Source: Cytospora piceicola (lineage: Eukaryota > Ascomycota > Sordariomycetes > Diaporthales > Cytosporaceae). From it: 64,000 bases of DNA. The stretch's first letter is position 1. The number at the start of each line of letters is the position of its first letter. Under the pieces are notes generated by a model. It did no database searches. It saw only the letters and a program-made list of their open reading frames with translations, and was not told the DNA's origin. Shown here one piece after another: positions 40,797 to 52,656 of this stretch. Location: contig JALQBC010000001.1 of the NCBI GenBank assembly GCA_023375675.1, positions 2,108,001-2,172,000 of the forward strand, in the 5' to 3' direction. A program made the position numbers and the translations under genes.

Positions 40797-43663
40797 ATGT
40801 CGCATCAACACAATGGAGTCAACCAAGATGACAATGATGATCAAAGCATGAAGGAGAAGCTCAAGCACCCTTTCCATGAGCTCAGGGAGAAGCTAGAGGG
40901 CACCCATCTGCAAAGCATCAAGATCGGCTTGACCCACCAGAAGTAACTATGTCCCTGTGACCAACCGTCACTAATTGTCAACTGCTTGTCGGGCTGCGGC
41001 TGAGACTGACTTGTCCATAGACATAAGATTGGAAAACTCGCGAACTTGGTGAGCTGAACATAGGCCCGCATCTCCAGCGCCCTGTGGCGCGTAATTGTTG
41101 CTTTTATTGACTCCCGTTGATCTGTAGTTCAACCCCCAACATCGTCACGATGAGGAGCATGAGAAGCTCACCGACAAGAAGCGCACCCAAATCGGCGAGT
41201 CGCACCGCTTCAACTCCTACTTCCCCGAGCGGGACGGCAACATGATCAAGTGGTACGTCGACGGTCGTGACTACTTCTGGGCCGTGTCCGAGGCCTTGAA
41301 CAATGCCAAGGAGACCATCTACATCGAGGACTGGTGGTTGTCCCCCGAGCTTTTCTTGCGCAGACCTCCTTATTACAACCAGGAATGGCGCTTGGATCAA
41401 GTTTTGAAGCGACGCGCTGAGGCTGGTGTAAAGATCTTCGTCATCGTCTATCGTGAGGTTGAGGCAGCCGTGACCTGCAACTCGGCCCACACGAAGCACG
41501 CCCTCCAGGCTCTCTGCCCTGAAGGCTCTCCTGGTTATGGCAACATTACGGTCATGCGCCATCCTGACCACAACGTCTTCGAGAACGCTGCGGATATGAC
41601 CTTCTACTGGGCACATCATGAGAAGTTCATCGTCATAGACTACAAAATGGCTTTCATTGGCGGTCTGGATCTGTGTTTCGGCCGCTGGGATAATCACCAG
41701 CACCAGCTGTCTGACTTGCACCCCGAGGGTATCCAGAATGAGATCTGGCCAGGCCAAGATTTCAACAATAACCGCGTCATGGACTTCCAAAATGTCAACG
41801 ACTGGAAGCAGAACGAGCTCAGCAAAGCCGACTACGGGAGGATGCCATGGCACGATGTTTCCATGGGCCTAATTGGACCCTGCGTTTACGATATCGCCGA
41901 GCATTTTGTTCTGCGATGGAACTTTGTGAAACGTGACAAGTACAAGCGGGACGCCCGTTTTGACTGGCTCGAGCTGCAAGGACGACAAGGCGAGGACGAG
42001 GATCTCGTTGGTGTGCAGCGGCCCACGCATCCTGTTGGCGAATACATTGTGCACCCATTGTCGTCCATGGAGACCAAAAACCTTGACAATCGCGGCAGCG
42101 TCCACGCTCAGGTCGTTCGGTCCAGCGCTGACTGGTCCAGCGGCATCCTGACAGACCACTCCATCCAGAATGCCTACGCAGACACCATTCGGAAGGCAGA
42201 GCATTTCATCTATATCGAGAACCAGTTCTTCATCACAGCAACCGGCGACCAGCAAGCCCCCATCCACAATACCGTCGGCCGAGCCATCGTGGATGCTGTC
42301 GTGCGAGCAGGAAAGGAGGGCCGCAAGTTCCGCGTCATCATCATGATCCCTGCCGTCCCAGGTTTCGCAGGCGACCTGCGCAGCGACCCTGCCATAGGTA
42401 CCAGGGCGATCATGGACTACCAGTACAAATCGATTCTACGTGGCGAGCACTCCATCTACGAGCAAGTTCGCAAGCAGGGTGTGGACCCAACAGAGCACAT
42501 TTTCTTCTTTAACCTCCGCAGCTATGACAGGCTTAATGTGACGCCCGCGATGAAGAAGCAGGAGGCAGAGTCTGGCCTGAAATACCAGGATTACCAGCGC
42601 GCCCAGGCGGAGGAGATTATGGATTCCGGCATCCACGGGACGACCGACGTCTATGGTGATGCGGACAAGCACATGGGTCAGAAGCCTAAACGTCAATGGT
42701 TCAAATCGCACGCCAAGGACATATCCGAGGAGAACAAGCACGAGGAGCATAAACCTGAAGGGGAGGAGCATGAGGAAGATGTCAAGCGTCGCTTCGAAGC
42801 GGCCAAGCAAGAAGGCCAAGACGAAACCAAGTCCAAATCCACCGTCGCCCACTGCGCAATGGCGGGAACGGGCAAGGTCATTGACGAGATCTGGGAAGGC
42901 GATCCGGAGGAGGAGGTCAACAACTGGATCCAGGAGGAGCTGTACATCCATGCCAAACTGCTCATCGTGGACGACCGAATCGTAGTGTGTGGCTCATCGA
43001 ACTTGAACGATCGAAGCCAGTTGGGCTACCATGACTCCGAACTGTCCATCGTGATGGAGGACACTCACCGCATCCCATCCCTCATGGATGGAAAGGAGGT
43101 TGAGGTAGGCTACCATGCTGCTACGCTGCGAAGATACCTGTGGCGGGAGCACCTGGGACTGTTGCCGCCGCAGGCGATGGACGCCAGCGACGAAGTGAAT
43201 GCCCAACCACCAGGAGAGAATATGATGAACGATATCTGGGACCAAGGCGAGGCGGCTGAGGGATACAAGTTTGTGGAAGACCCGATGAGTGATGATCTGT
43301 GGGCGTTGTGGACAGAGCGGGCAACAGTGAACACGAAGGTTTTCCAACAGGTCTTCCATGCTGATCCTGATAATCACGGTACGTTTCCACCCCACTCCCG
43401 TTTACGTCCCGAGACGAGCTTTTTGCTAATTGTTCCTTCTACTAGTCAAAACGTTCGACGAGTACAACACGTTCCTTCCACCCAAGGGTGTCAAGGCCGG
43501 CCACGTCTTCGACCGTATGCAGGACCCGATAGACATCCGGAAGAAGCTTGATCTGGTCAAGGGTCATCTAGTATGGATGCCACTGGACTTCCTAAGGGAT
43601 GTGGACAATATGGCCGAAACTGGGTTGCAGGTCAACCAGATCACGGAGAGTGTTTATACATGA
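40797..43663 (+). CDS. Phospholipase D (two HKD motifs)
   Basis: Hydrolyses phosphatidylcholine-like lipids to phosphatidic acid. Exons 40797-40942, 41021-41048, 41128-43378, 43446-43663; 880 residues. Both HKD motifs are intact: H222-x-K224-x4-D229 (HHEKFIVID) and H666-x-K668-x4-D673 (HAKLLIVDD); each is followed by the usual GG/GSSN (FIGGLDLCFGRWD; CGSSNLNDRS). No clear PX or PH domain precedes the catalytic part, only a polar N-terminus. A Lys/Glu-rich insert at about 570-625 lies between the two halves and is probably a flexible loop. The second exon is only 28 nt; it is needed to keep frame and has normal splice ends. Likely cytosolic or membrane-associated. No link to the lipase next door beyond both acting on lipids. 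Confidence 0.96.
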
Positions 43664-44937
43664 GACCGCAGGCTTGGCCGATTACGAATTGGTGTAGAGT
43701 ATATGTTTTAATGATTATGATTATGAATTGCTTGCAAACCTGGCCTTTCAGCTGCAGTACTTGTCTTGAATGCGATACGGTGGAGACTCATCTTCAAGGT
43801 CGTATAACGTCCTCTAATCATGGCCTCTAGATACACTCCTGCTCGATCTGGCTTTCCTGTATCGGCTGTAGACGATCTTTTGTCTAGTATGTGGCGTGCT
43901 GAGCACTGCATCAACAACTGTCAACGGTCGAATGGTTCCACGTACTGTCCAGCGTTGGTGGTGCAGAATCCTCAAGTATTTGAGCTGGCCCTCGCTGTGA
44001 ATCAAGGCGACGGACCGATTCAAGACTACCTAGGTGGAGATACCTTGAGGTCCTCTTAATTTGCGACGGGTTATTGGCTTCCAACCTCTCTTCCTCTTTT
44101 CTCTTCGTGAACTTGTGTTCCACCATCCTCTTCTGGTTCGTGTCTCATCTTGTCTTGCAACACTCGCTGCTCCATCATGATGGCCACAGTGGTACTGGCT
44201 GTGACAACGTACGATAACTAAAGTCATCACACCAGCAATCCAGATCGTACTCTGTGTGATTTTCCACGGGTATCACAAATCTCGCATAACGCCGCAATAC
44301 CCGATCCTGCACTCTGCTCGCAACACTGACTGGCTGGGGCACTATTGGATACCATGACATTGCTAACTGTGTGACCAGTTGGATTTGACTCAACCAGTAA
44401 GTCCTCCAGGGTCTATGGGGGAGGCGAGGTTGTCCCTGGGCGGGGAAAGCGATCAAAATGGTTCGTACAGTCCAAAAGTCTGCGCAAGCACGTCGTTCCA
44501 ACGACACAGCCATTGTCCCCAAAGGCATCGACCATTCGACCCCTTTTCGAGAGGTCTAACACCCTATGGCAAACAAAAGTTGATACTAAGCACTCAAATC
44601 GTCGGATACATGATGCTGCGATATTTCGTCGCTGCTACGTCTGTGGAGGCGGGTATGCAGTTCTGTCCCTGTGAGCTGCGAGGCGAGACATCTTTGTTCC
44701 AAGGTCGGCAATGTTCAAGTAAGTACAGAAGGAGGCTCGGTACATCGCGGTAGTTACCAGGAGCCATAAGTCTCTCGAACATCCATATAAGGACGAGAAG
44801 ACGTTCTCCTCGGGCGGCGAATCTCCATGTCAGCTCTACCTCGGAAGTACCTTCCCATCCCATATCACGAGACACTTGTCTTCTTCACCGAGTTCTCGCC
44901 TCAATCCATTACAATACGAGTCTGTTAGACTTCCAAT
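43664..44937. other. Intergenic, PLD to lipase
   Basis: No gene supported; a TATA box of the lipase gene lies at 44784-44791. Confidence 0.4.
44784..44791 (+). promoter_or_regulatory. TATA box of the lipase gene
   Basis: CATATAAG, about 150 bp before the ATG at 44938. Confidence 0.55.
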
Positions 44938-46209
44938 ATGAAGGTCAACGCAGCTTTTTTGCTCGTTTCCTCTGTACTAGGTGCACTTGGGTCGCCCCTG
45001 GCTGAAACTCCTATTCAGATCACCGAACCAACAAACACTGTAAACGAATCACCCCAGGTCGAAGGCCGAGGTATGTCAAGCCCCGCGAAATACTGCCGTC
45101 TTGGGCATTCGATGCTAACTATATGAATCAGATGTGGGTGTCAACACCGAAGAGTTCAATAATTTCAAGCTCTATGCCCAGTACGCAGGAGCAAGCTACT
45201 GCAACCCTGTAGCCGGTAGACCAGTCTACTGCAAGAGAGATATCTGTCCCGCAGGTAGAGGAAGCAATGCGACTATCCTTTCCACCTTCCAGTATGTATA
45301 CACCACCAGACTGATCAAAGTAAGTTAGGCCATCCCCAGACTGACAACACAACTTCCAGTGGAATAGAGACAGACGTCTTTGGATTCATAGCCGTCGACT
45401 TCAAAGCTCAGGAGATTGTCATCTCGGTCAGGGGGTCCATGTCGCTTACCAGCTGGATAGGCGATGTCATCTGGGCTCGTGAGCTGGCGAGCCTGTGCGA
45501 CGGGTGCTGGGCGCATTTCGGCTTCCTTTTCGCCTACCACGAGATCGCCAGCTCGGTCAACACATCCCTCACCTCCGCCGCCCGGCTCTTCCCCAGTTAC
45601 AAGATCACGGTGACCGGCCACAGTCTCGGCGGGGCCGTGGCCACGTTGCTTGGGATGCACATCCGCGACGCTGGCTATGACGCCGATATATATACTTATG
45701 GGAGTCCAAGGGTGGGAAATGAGGCCCTGGCCAGGTACATCACCCACCAGCCCGGCAGCAACTATCGCGTGACGCACCTGGCAGACGCCGTGCCGAGGCT
45801 TCCCCCCTTGCAGGTCGGGTTCAGACACACCAGCCCCGAGTACTGGCTGAGCGACGGGTACCCTCGGACTGTCGACTACGACCCGGATGACGTTGTGGTG
45901 TGTAAGGGGTACTACAACACTGCGTGCAACTCCGGTGCGCCGTGGTGGCAGGTGGACCTTACCTCCCACCTCTACTACCTCGTGGCCATCAGTCACTGCG
46001 GCGCGGCCACTCCGAGGCTCTCGCTGGGTGGCATCGCAGATGCTGCTGCTGCCGCCGCCGAGCCGGTCAATGGTACGACAGCGACGAATGTCACCACGGA
46101 AGGTCTTGACCCGGAGGTGGTGGACAATATTGCCATGCAGGCCAAGCTGGACCAGGCTTATGCCAGTGCGTTGGCGGAAGCCAGTGGGGCGTTGGACGCT
46201 GTGTTTTGA
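44938..46209 (+). CDS. Secreted class 3 lipase / feruloyl-esterase-like
   Basis: Alpha/beta-hydrolase acting on ester bonds outside the cell. Exons 44938-45070, 45132-45291, 45360-46209; 380 residues. Signal peptide about 1-18 (FLLVSSVLGALGS), then a short propeptide-like stretch. The nucleophile elbow GHSLGG has S186. Asp in HLADAVP and His in TSHLYYL complete the triad of the filamentous-fungal Lipase_3 family (Rhizomucor/Thermomyces type). GSPRVGNEALA is also typical. The C-terminal about 60 residues after SHCG (Ala-rich, with NGT and NVT sequons) extend beyond usual family members. Triglyceride versus other esters cannot be told from sequence. Confidence 0.94.
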
Positions 46210-47184
46210 GGTCTGTCACGGGTTCTCATATGTGATTTGGTGCATGGATATGTTGCCTGTGGAAAGGACAGTGTTGAAGACGGTGTCCAGTACGAAAAGA
46301 AACGTGAGCTGGATCCTGGGAGTTCGTTGAGTTGTAGTTCATGGGGCTTATCAAAATCACATGCTGTCAGAGGCTACCTGTTTGGTCTTTCACCTCAGAT
46401 TGGGGATTCTCTTCTGTTTCCAGTTTTGACGCGGGTCTTATTGATAAAAGTTCTCTCTTCTTGAGCTGAATCCGAGCATATGCAGATGGGGGCGGGGGGC
46501 CCGTGGAGTGTGACACTAAAGTCAGTATCGATCAGTGACCGCGCTGAAAATAACACGGTGCCATTTCGATCAACTCTTTCACTCTCTGCCATATACTGCA
46601 AACGGATATTCTTGCCCAAATCCCTGTGTTGGTGACAGGAGATCGGAGTGCCTGATTTGCCTGTCCTGGACTGGGAAAAGAACAAGCTTTGCATCAACAA
46701 AGCAGCATTTTGAAACCCCTTCTTGGCATTTCAAAGGGTTGAGTCCTGCATTGGCTCTCCTGGCCCCGCATGAAATGTAACATGTTGTGTAGAGATCTTG
46801 AAATGTGTCTGTTGGAAGTATTTTCCTTCTATGTTCTGTAGAGAAGTGACATATGAAGTTGTAGGGGCGCCCAGCTGATGAAAGAACGGTACTAAGCTAC
46901 CTAGGTATCGCTGGAATAATACGTAAATTTGACTCAGGGTTGCAGAGGTTTGCCGGACGCGTTCCTCAGGGTTATGTACATACCCCCCCTCCCCCAAAGA
47001 TGCTCCTTTATCTGATGTCACCTCACTTTCAAGGTTAATCTCATCACGAACCACTCTGTACCGACATCCTTTGAAACAACAAGTCTGGAACCTATCATGA
47101 GATCTCCCAGCTGTAAACGAATACACCTCTTGAACGCAGGATTGCTTGCAACCTCATCATCTTTCGCACGTCGATCAGGCAAGC
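46210..47184. other. Intergenic, lipase to disordered protein
   Basis: No gene supported. One TACCTAGGTA word near 46899. Confidence 0.4.
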
Positions 47185-48528
47185 ATGGCTAGGACGTTGC
47201 CCTGGAAGAAGGGTGAATCGGCCCTCGCCGTGAAGAAATCAGCCAGCACCAGGGGCAGTCCACGTCCGGCCGGCAACGCTTCACGACCCTCTGAAATTGG
47301 TCCCTCTTCATCCACAACAGCGGCTACTTCCTTGCGGTCTATTTCCCATGCAGCGCCTGCTACGCCTACCAGTCGCCTAAATGCAAAGCATGGGTCATCG
47401 AGCCGTGCTCAGACCTCGGGACGGTCGCCCTCGTCGTCTCCTCCACCAGAACCCATACCCGAGAGGTGAGTCCAAGTTATGCATTTGCCTACGATGGTAT
47501 GCAGATGTTAGAGCTTGAGCTAAACCGTTTGACGTAGTTTCATGATCGATGGCTTTGACGACGATGATCAATGGCGCATGGTCGAGGACGAGTTTTACGC
47601 CGTCGCAGGCCACTTCACTGCCCATCTCCACGCTGCTCAGTACCGTCGTCTGAGGGAAGAAGCCAAGAAACAGAACGCCGATACCATCCCGACTATTTCC
47701 CGCCCTGTCACAGCACCTCCCACAAGTCAGGTCAAGCGACGACAGGCTGCATTGGCGCTGGCGGCTGCACAGCGCAAAGGTGTCAAGAACGCCTTGTCGC
47801 GCATCAACGGCGAGGAAACCGAAGACGAAGACGATGAGCTCCCGTGGAAAGGTACCCATCTAGCAGGGTTAATGAACAGCCCCAGAAAGAAAGCCCAGCC
47901 TCTGCCCAACATCACTTCAACTCTAGGTGGTCCTCGTGCGGCAGCCTCGGGCACCCACAAAAATGGTATCGCCAGCTCTTCGACGTCTAGATTGGCTTTT
48001 CCCAATCATCGTGGGGATCCATTCCTGGTCAGGAACACAAGCCATGTTTCACGGCCCCACACAACTTCGCAGCGATACCAGACCCTGGATGAGAGCGATG
48101 ACGACGATGATCTGGAGCAGTGCTCATCCAGGCAGCCTTCAACACAACAACGCTTTCTCAAATCACACCCTAGAACGGCTAATATAGAGACATTACAGTC
48201 GAGCCAGTCAAGGCCGGCTTCATCCCCTACAGGCGCTGCTCATGCGTTGAAGGGGACAACAACCGTCAAGCCATCACAGATCTCTAGATCGAGCTCTACT
48301 GCCGTTGTTCCGGTGCCAAACGAGCATGATTCGGACAGTGGTCAAGAAACGTATTTTCAGCGTCGTATGAGGGAGCGACGCGGCAGACTCAAATTGTCGC
48401 GACACAAGTCCTCTACTCCGGATGAGCCGGCAGGGCCGCGTGGAAAGGAAGAGAGTCAACCAAGCCAGCAAAAGAGTCAGAACAGCCAGAACAGCGAGAA
48501 CACCATACTCATCGTTCCGTCATTCTGA
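47185..48528 (+). CDS. Conserved-looking disordered fungal protein, function unknown
   Basis: Not recognised. Exons 47185-47465 and 47538-48528 give 423 residues. The N-terminal 90 residues are Ser/Pro/Ala-rich and basic. A compact segment starts right at the splice junction: FMIDGFDDDDQWRMVEDEFY, then a helical AGHFTAHLHAAQYRRLREEA, which looks like a short folded or interaction domain. The rest is Ser/Gln/Asp-rich and probably disordered, with basic KRRQAALALAAAQRKG and RRMRERRGRLKLSRHK patches near the middle and end, hinting at nuclear location (inference). Splice signals and the retained frame support a real gene. Convergent with the TauD-type gene, 145 bp between stops. Confidence 0.7.
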
Positions 48529-48673
48529 CAATGGCTCGCATCGTCAATGGATGAGGCCAAGGCGAGTCATTAAAGTCACACTGAAAAGGCCTTGTATCAT
48601 GACAATTGAATTACGAGTATATCTATTGTGATGCAAACGCCGTGATATGGCGACACACAACTCATGTCGCACT

Positions 48674-49950
48674 TCAGGCCGTGAAGGGCGTCTCGAAGGG
48701 CCGCTCGGCCTGGGGCGTAATCCTCGCCAGATGCCTCCTTCCACCGTCCTTCCAGTCTACGAGGGCCGAGTGCTGAGTCACCCTGTTATCCCAAACCACA
48801 ACTGTGCCTTCCTCCCACTTGACTCTGGCCTGGAAATCGGCACCATAGGCCAGGTGGTCATATAAGAACTTCAGCAACATATCAGACTCCTCCTTCTTCA
48901 TGCCAACAATCTCACGGGTGACTGCGTGCCAGGTCAGTACGTAACGATCTTCTGGTCCACTTGTCAAAGGGAAACTCACACTGTGGGTTCACGTAAATAG
49001 CCTTCTCTCCCGTAGCTGGATGCGTCCTCACGATCGGGTGCGCATTATAAACAGGGTTACGACGGTTGATACTCCCTCTGGCCACGGCAGCATTGACCTG
49101 CTCAATTCCCGAGTGCACCGCTTGGAGACCATGCAACCGCTCCTGCATTAGCGGACTCAGTCGCCTATAAGCCTCTGCGGCATCCACGAACAGCGTGTCA
49201 CCTCCAGTCTCTGGCTTGTCCAGGATATACAGGAAGGTGGTTCCCGGTGGTTGTTCTTCGTAGCTTACGTCGCTGTGCCAGGCTACCGAGCTCGTCCGCG
49301 TCTCAAAGAACGACAGTGCAGACGTGTCTCCGGCAGCCCGATGGACGAGGTGGACCTCCGGATAACCTTCCGGAGACCCGGAAGTGGGGTGGATGTGGTG
49401 TCGGCCGAAGTATCCGCCCCAGTCGAGGGCATCCTTGATGGGAAGATCGGCGAAGTCCTGCCCCCGGAAGGCGACGACCTTGCGCTCAGCAACGTACCGG
49501 GCTAGTTGGTCCTTGCCTGCCGTAGAAAGCTTGCTGAGCTGCACGCCGCGGACCTCGGTGCCTATAGAGGGCGTGAGGTCCGTCTTCTGCGTGCCGGGCT
49601 GGCCGAGCAGGTCTGGGAAGGTCGGGTCGGCATCCTTGCCGTGCTCATAATGCTCGAAGGGCTGGAGCGGAGGATACGACTGGCTAGGGTTCCATGTAGG
49701 AAGATAGTTTGCGTACTTTTTGGGGGGGCGGCGTGGTCAGTTTAGACTTCAAGCAAAGTCATCTAGAGGCCTTTTTAACTCTCACCTTTGCGGCCGAGAA
49801 GCCCTCTTTCCTGCCCTCTTCTGCCTCCTTGTCGTAGTCGTGGGACTGGAGCTGTTTGTAGTCTCCTGTCCCGGACTGGGTCGAGTGAAGCTTCAGAACC
49901 GGTTGGGTAACCGTGGGTACCGTGATGGTCTCGGTTGCGGAGGGAGCCAT
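48674..49950 (-). CDS. TauD-type Fe(II)/2-oxoglutarate dioxygenase (sulfonate/taurine-like)
   Basis: Non-heme iron dioxygenase; the fungal group is often annotated as sulfonate dioxygenase, releasing sulfite from taurine-like compounds. Minus-strand exons 49950-49786, 49715-48980, 48921-48674; 382 residues. Iron ligands H202-x-D204 (WHSDVSYEEQPPG) and H351 (DNRVTQHSAL), with R367 (RRHLARI) placed to bind 2-oxoglutarate. The N-terminal 55 residues are polar and family-typical of the yeast JLP1-like group. No signal peptide, so cytosolic. The second intron is short (58 nt) with a CAGT|GTGAGT donor. The substrate is inferred; other members act on 2,4-D or unrelated acids. Expression under sulfur limitation would be expected, but no site was found. 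Confidence 0.92.
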
Positions 49951-52380
49951 ATTTGTCAATTTTGAGGTTAGACAGTGCCTGTATGAAGGGGAGTGGTATC
50001 AACCAGGTCCTAGAGGAGAGGATGTCCTGTCTTCCCAGCTTTATACGGTTGGCATACCCACCCAGACGCCCTGCTCCCTGGAGATCAACACTTCTAAGCA
50101 TCACATGCGGGGTATATGGTGGGATAAGTCCCCATCACCACCATCGACAAGACGAATTGCGTGCCCTGCCAATATCCCCAGTGGTGGATGGAGCCTCCGA
50201 CATCGACATCTTGCAGGATTTCACGCCTTTTTCTAGCCCGTCCTTATGCTTAGCCTACCAATCTACATTGTACCTTCCTTATACCGTGCATGGTATTCGA
50301 CAATCTAGGCGAGGTCGAATGTGAAGATAACACGGATCAAGCCTGTTGGTCCTGTGGCGGTCGGGCATTGCTTACTCCCATTCGTTGCCGATTAGATGTT
50401 TGAGAATGACGGAGGTTGCCGCATGTGTTGATGTTGCTATCGTGGAAGCATATCACGCAATCCGCCACCTCACGCCCTCGGGAAAGGACATCTGGAAAGC
50501 CCCTCCAGTCCTTCAGGTTGCTCGTCATCATGGATCACGCAAGAACTGTCTGCTTACGAATGGCATCCATCTCATTTCTCCGGTGAAGGCTCCGCGCGGG
50601 GGAGGGGGGTTATATCGTCGCTCATGTAGGAAAGGGGGCTTCAAATGCTCTGACACTATTCATCTTGCCACACTTTTCGCTGGGAACTTATGTTCATATA
50701 TAGTTTTTTACAGCTTTCATTCGCCGGTATTTTCTGTTTCCTTGACACCTTGATGGGCCCCAACTCCGTTGTACTGGTTGTGTCGGATATCTAGAAGTGA
50801 TTCTAAACCATTTGACACGGGAGCGCCAGCCTGTCAGGTTCATCTGCGAGACCATTTCATTCCGACCATAGCTGGAATTCCTCACGGGTATAAAGCTCTT
50901 TTCCATGAGTTTGTCATTGTATCTAATGGACCCTACTACTCTACCTATTCTCGGGATTTGCACCCTAGTGCAAGGTCCGCGGGAGCATCTATATGAGATT
51001 TATACTACAGACTCTATATCCATTACTATAGTCCTACGTATACTATTACCTCCCAAAGCCCGGGAAGTTTCGGTCTTTCTCTGCGAAGCAGACAAAAGTA
51101 CCCTTCCCTACTTGTTCCGGCACTGTCTTTCCTATGGTACCTTAGTACGTATTCATACAATCTCAGCTCTGAAGCAGAGCGTCTACTTGTTGTGAGACTC
51201 ATGTGCTATCTTTGTTTCTGCACAGAGATCAGAAGAAACGGCGTGTATCTGCCTACTACTCAAGTACGTAGGATCCTACTACGCCAAAAGGTTATATATA
51301 AGACTTATCAAGCTGACAAGACCTTGAAAATATCGTATTAATCTCTTGTGGCGTGCAGTGTATCAAAAGATATCGGCATAATTGCTTCCAACGCTCGTGT
51401 CAATTCTCGCCACCAATAGTGAGACCTTGAAAGCTCAGTGAAGTCAGATCGCTTTCAAGGAACATATCAAGGTCAGACTTGACTGTCTCTGACACGAAGT
51501 ATCATTTTCGATAAGTGACTTCGTCGATTTATACCGATCGTTACCACATCTACAGATAGTCGTGGACCGGAATTCTACTTAGGTAATTAGTAGGATACCA
51601 AGACCTCCCGGCCATTACCGTTGAGATCAGACTCTGTTCGGCCATCTTTACGCCCTGCAGAAGAGACATGTTAGTCTTTCTACCCAAACTTTTTCATGTG
51701 ATCAATCCACATCCCCGGCATCACGCTGAATGTTGCACTTGCTCTTCCGACAAGATACAGGGACACGAAGAGATACGCCCTTTCCAGATGTTTCTAGACG
51801 TTGGTCAGGATTAACAATGTAGATATCCGTATCTATCGGATACAATTGACGGGTTTTTCGTTGGCTATTCAGTGGCAAACAAGGGGGTGAAACAAATGGC
51901 CCGATCGATACACTATCCGACCAGTCAGATGGATACGGAGACCAGATACAATGATCATTCAATCAAGCGTTGTCTTGATTATAGCGTCAATCCCTTTAAG
52001 GAGCATGGGATATCTACAGGGTTGCATTACTTCCGAATCAAGACACCCCCGGAGACAGTCCGGGAAGTGCTCCAGACTACCCTGTGCAGTGGTCATCAGA
52101 ACATGCTTGGGACGAAACAACAAGCCCCTGGGCGTCTGAAACCCCGTGTCTCCCAAACTTCATCGCAGCCGATGGATTCTCGATCACACACACCCTTCAA
52201 GAACTCACCATGTCCCCTTCAACCACGTGTGCATACCTATGTAATATGTAAGGACCCCCCTCATCGATAGCAACAGACCCAATCACTCTTAACTTTCATT
52301 GCTAGCACTTAGCCGCCTTCACCACCGCCAAGTCCCTTCCAGACATTTAAGAATCTACGTTCGAAAGTAAGATAGAAACA
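49951..52380. other. Intergenic between divergent TauD and small secreted protein genes
   Basis: No gene supported. A 12-bp palindrome GTAGGATCCTAC lies at 51268-51279. ORFs at 50346-50753 and 51872-52270 lack coding character. Confidence 0.5.
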
Positions 52381-52656
52381 ATGATACCGCCTATCATCAC
52401 TACCGTCTTCATCCTAAGCGGCATGGCAGCAGCTGCCCATTCCAGAGGCACCAGACAAGAACGACAGATCAACATATGTGAGGACGTACAAGCAAGAGAC
52501 GGCTGCATCACATCGGCATCACTCGGGTCCATATACTTCACCTGCGAAGACGGCGTTCAAACCCTGTTCACCTGCGATGGTGGCTGCTATCAGCACAACG
52601 CTGCCAACTTGCCTACCTGCGACAATGGCAAGCTATTCAACGGTACTATAGACTGA
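52381..52656 (+). CDS. Small cysteine-rich secreted protein, candidate effector
   Basis: Not recognised. 91 residues, single exon. Signal peptide about 1-19 (IITTVFILSGMAAAA). Mature Cys at 33, 42, 55, 65, 69 and 80, an even six that could form three disulfides, plus an NGT sequon near the C-terminus. The RGTRQERQI stretch just after cleavage could be a processing site. Size, cysteine content and isolation in gene-poor DNA are the usual marks of effector-like proteins; this is a classification by features, not homology. The start is the first ATG of the frame and gives the signal peptide at once. Confidence 0.75.
   Translation: MIPPIITTVFILSGMAAAAHSRGTRQERQINICEDVQARDGCITSASLGSIYFTCEDGVQTLFTCDGGCYQHNAANLPTCDNGKLFNGTID

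Noticed and set aside
41104..41853. Minus-strand 249-codon ORF opposite phospholipase D
   Set aside because: Antisense shadow; no family motif, and the HKD gene is certain.
45325..45996. Minus-strand 223-codon ORF opposite the lipase
   Set aside because: Antisense of the lipase catalytic exon; no recognisable features.
51872..52270. Plus-strand 132-codon ORF just upstream of the small secreted protein
   Set aside because: Looks like promoter DNA of the next gene; composition is not protein-like.
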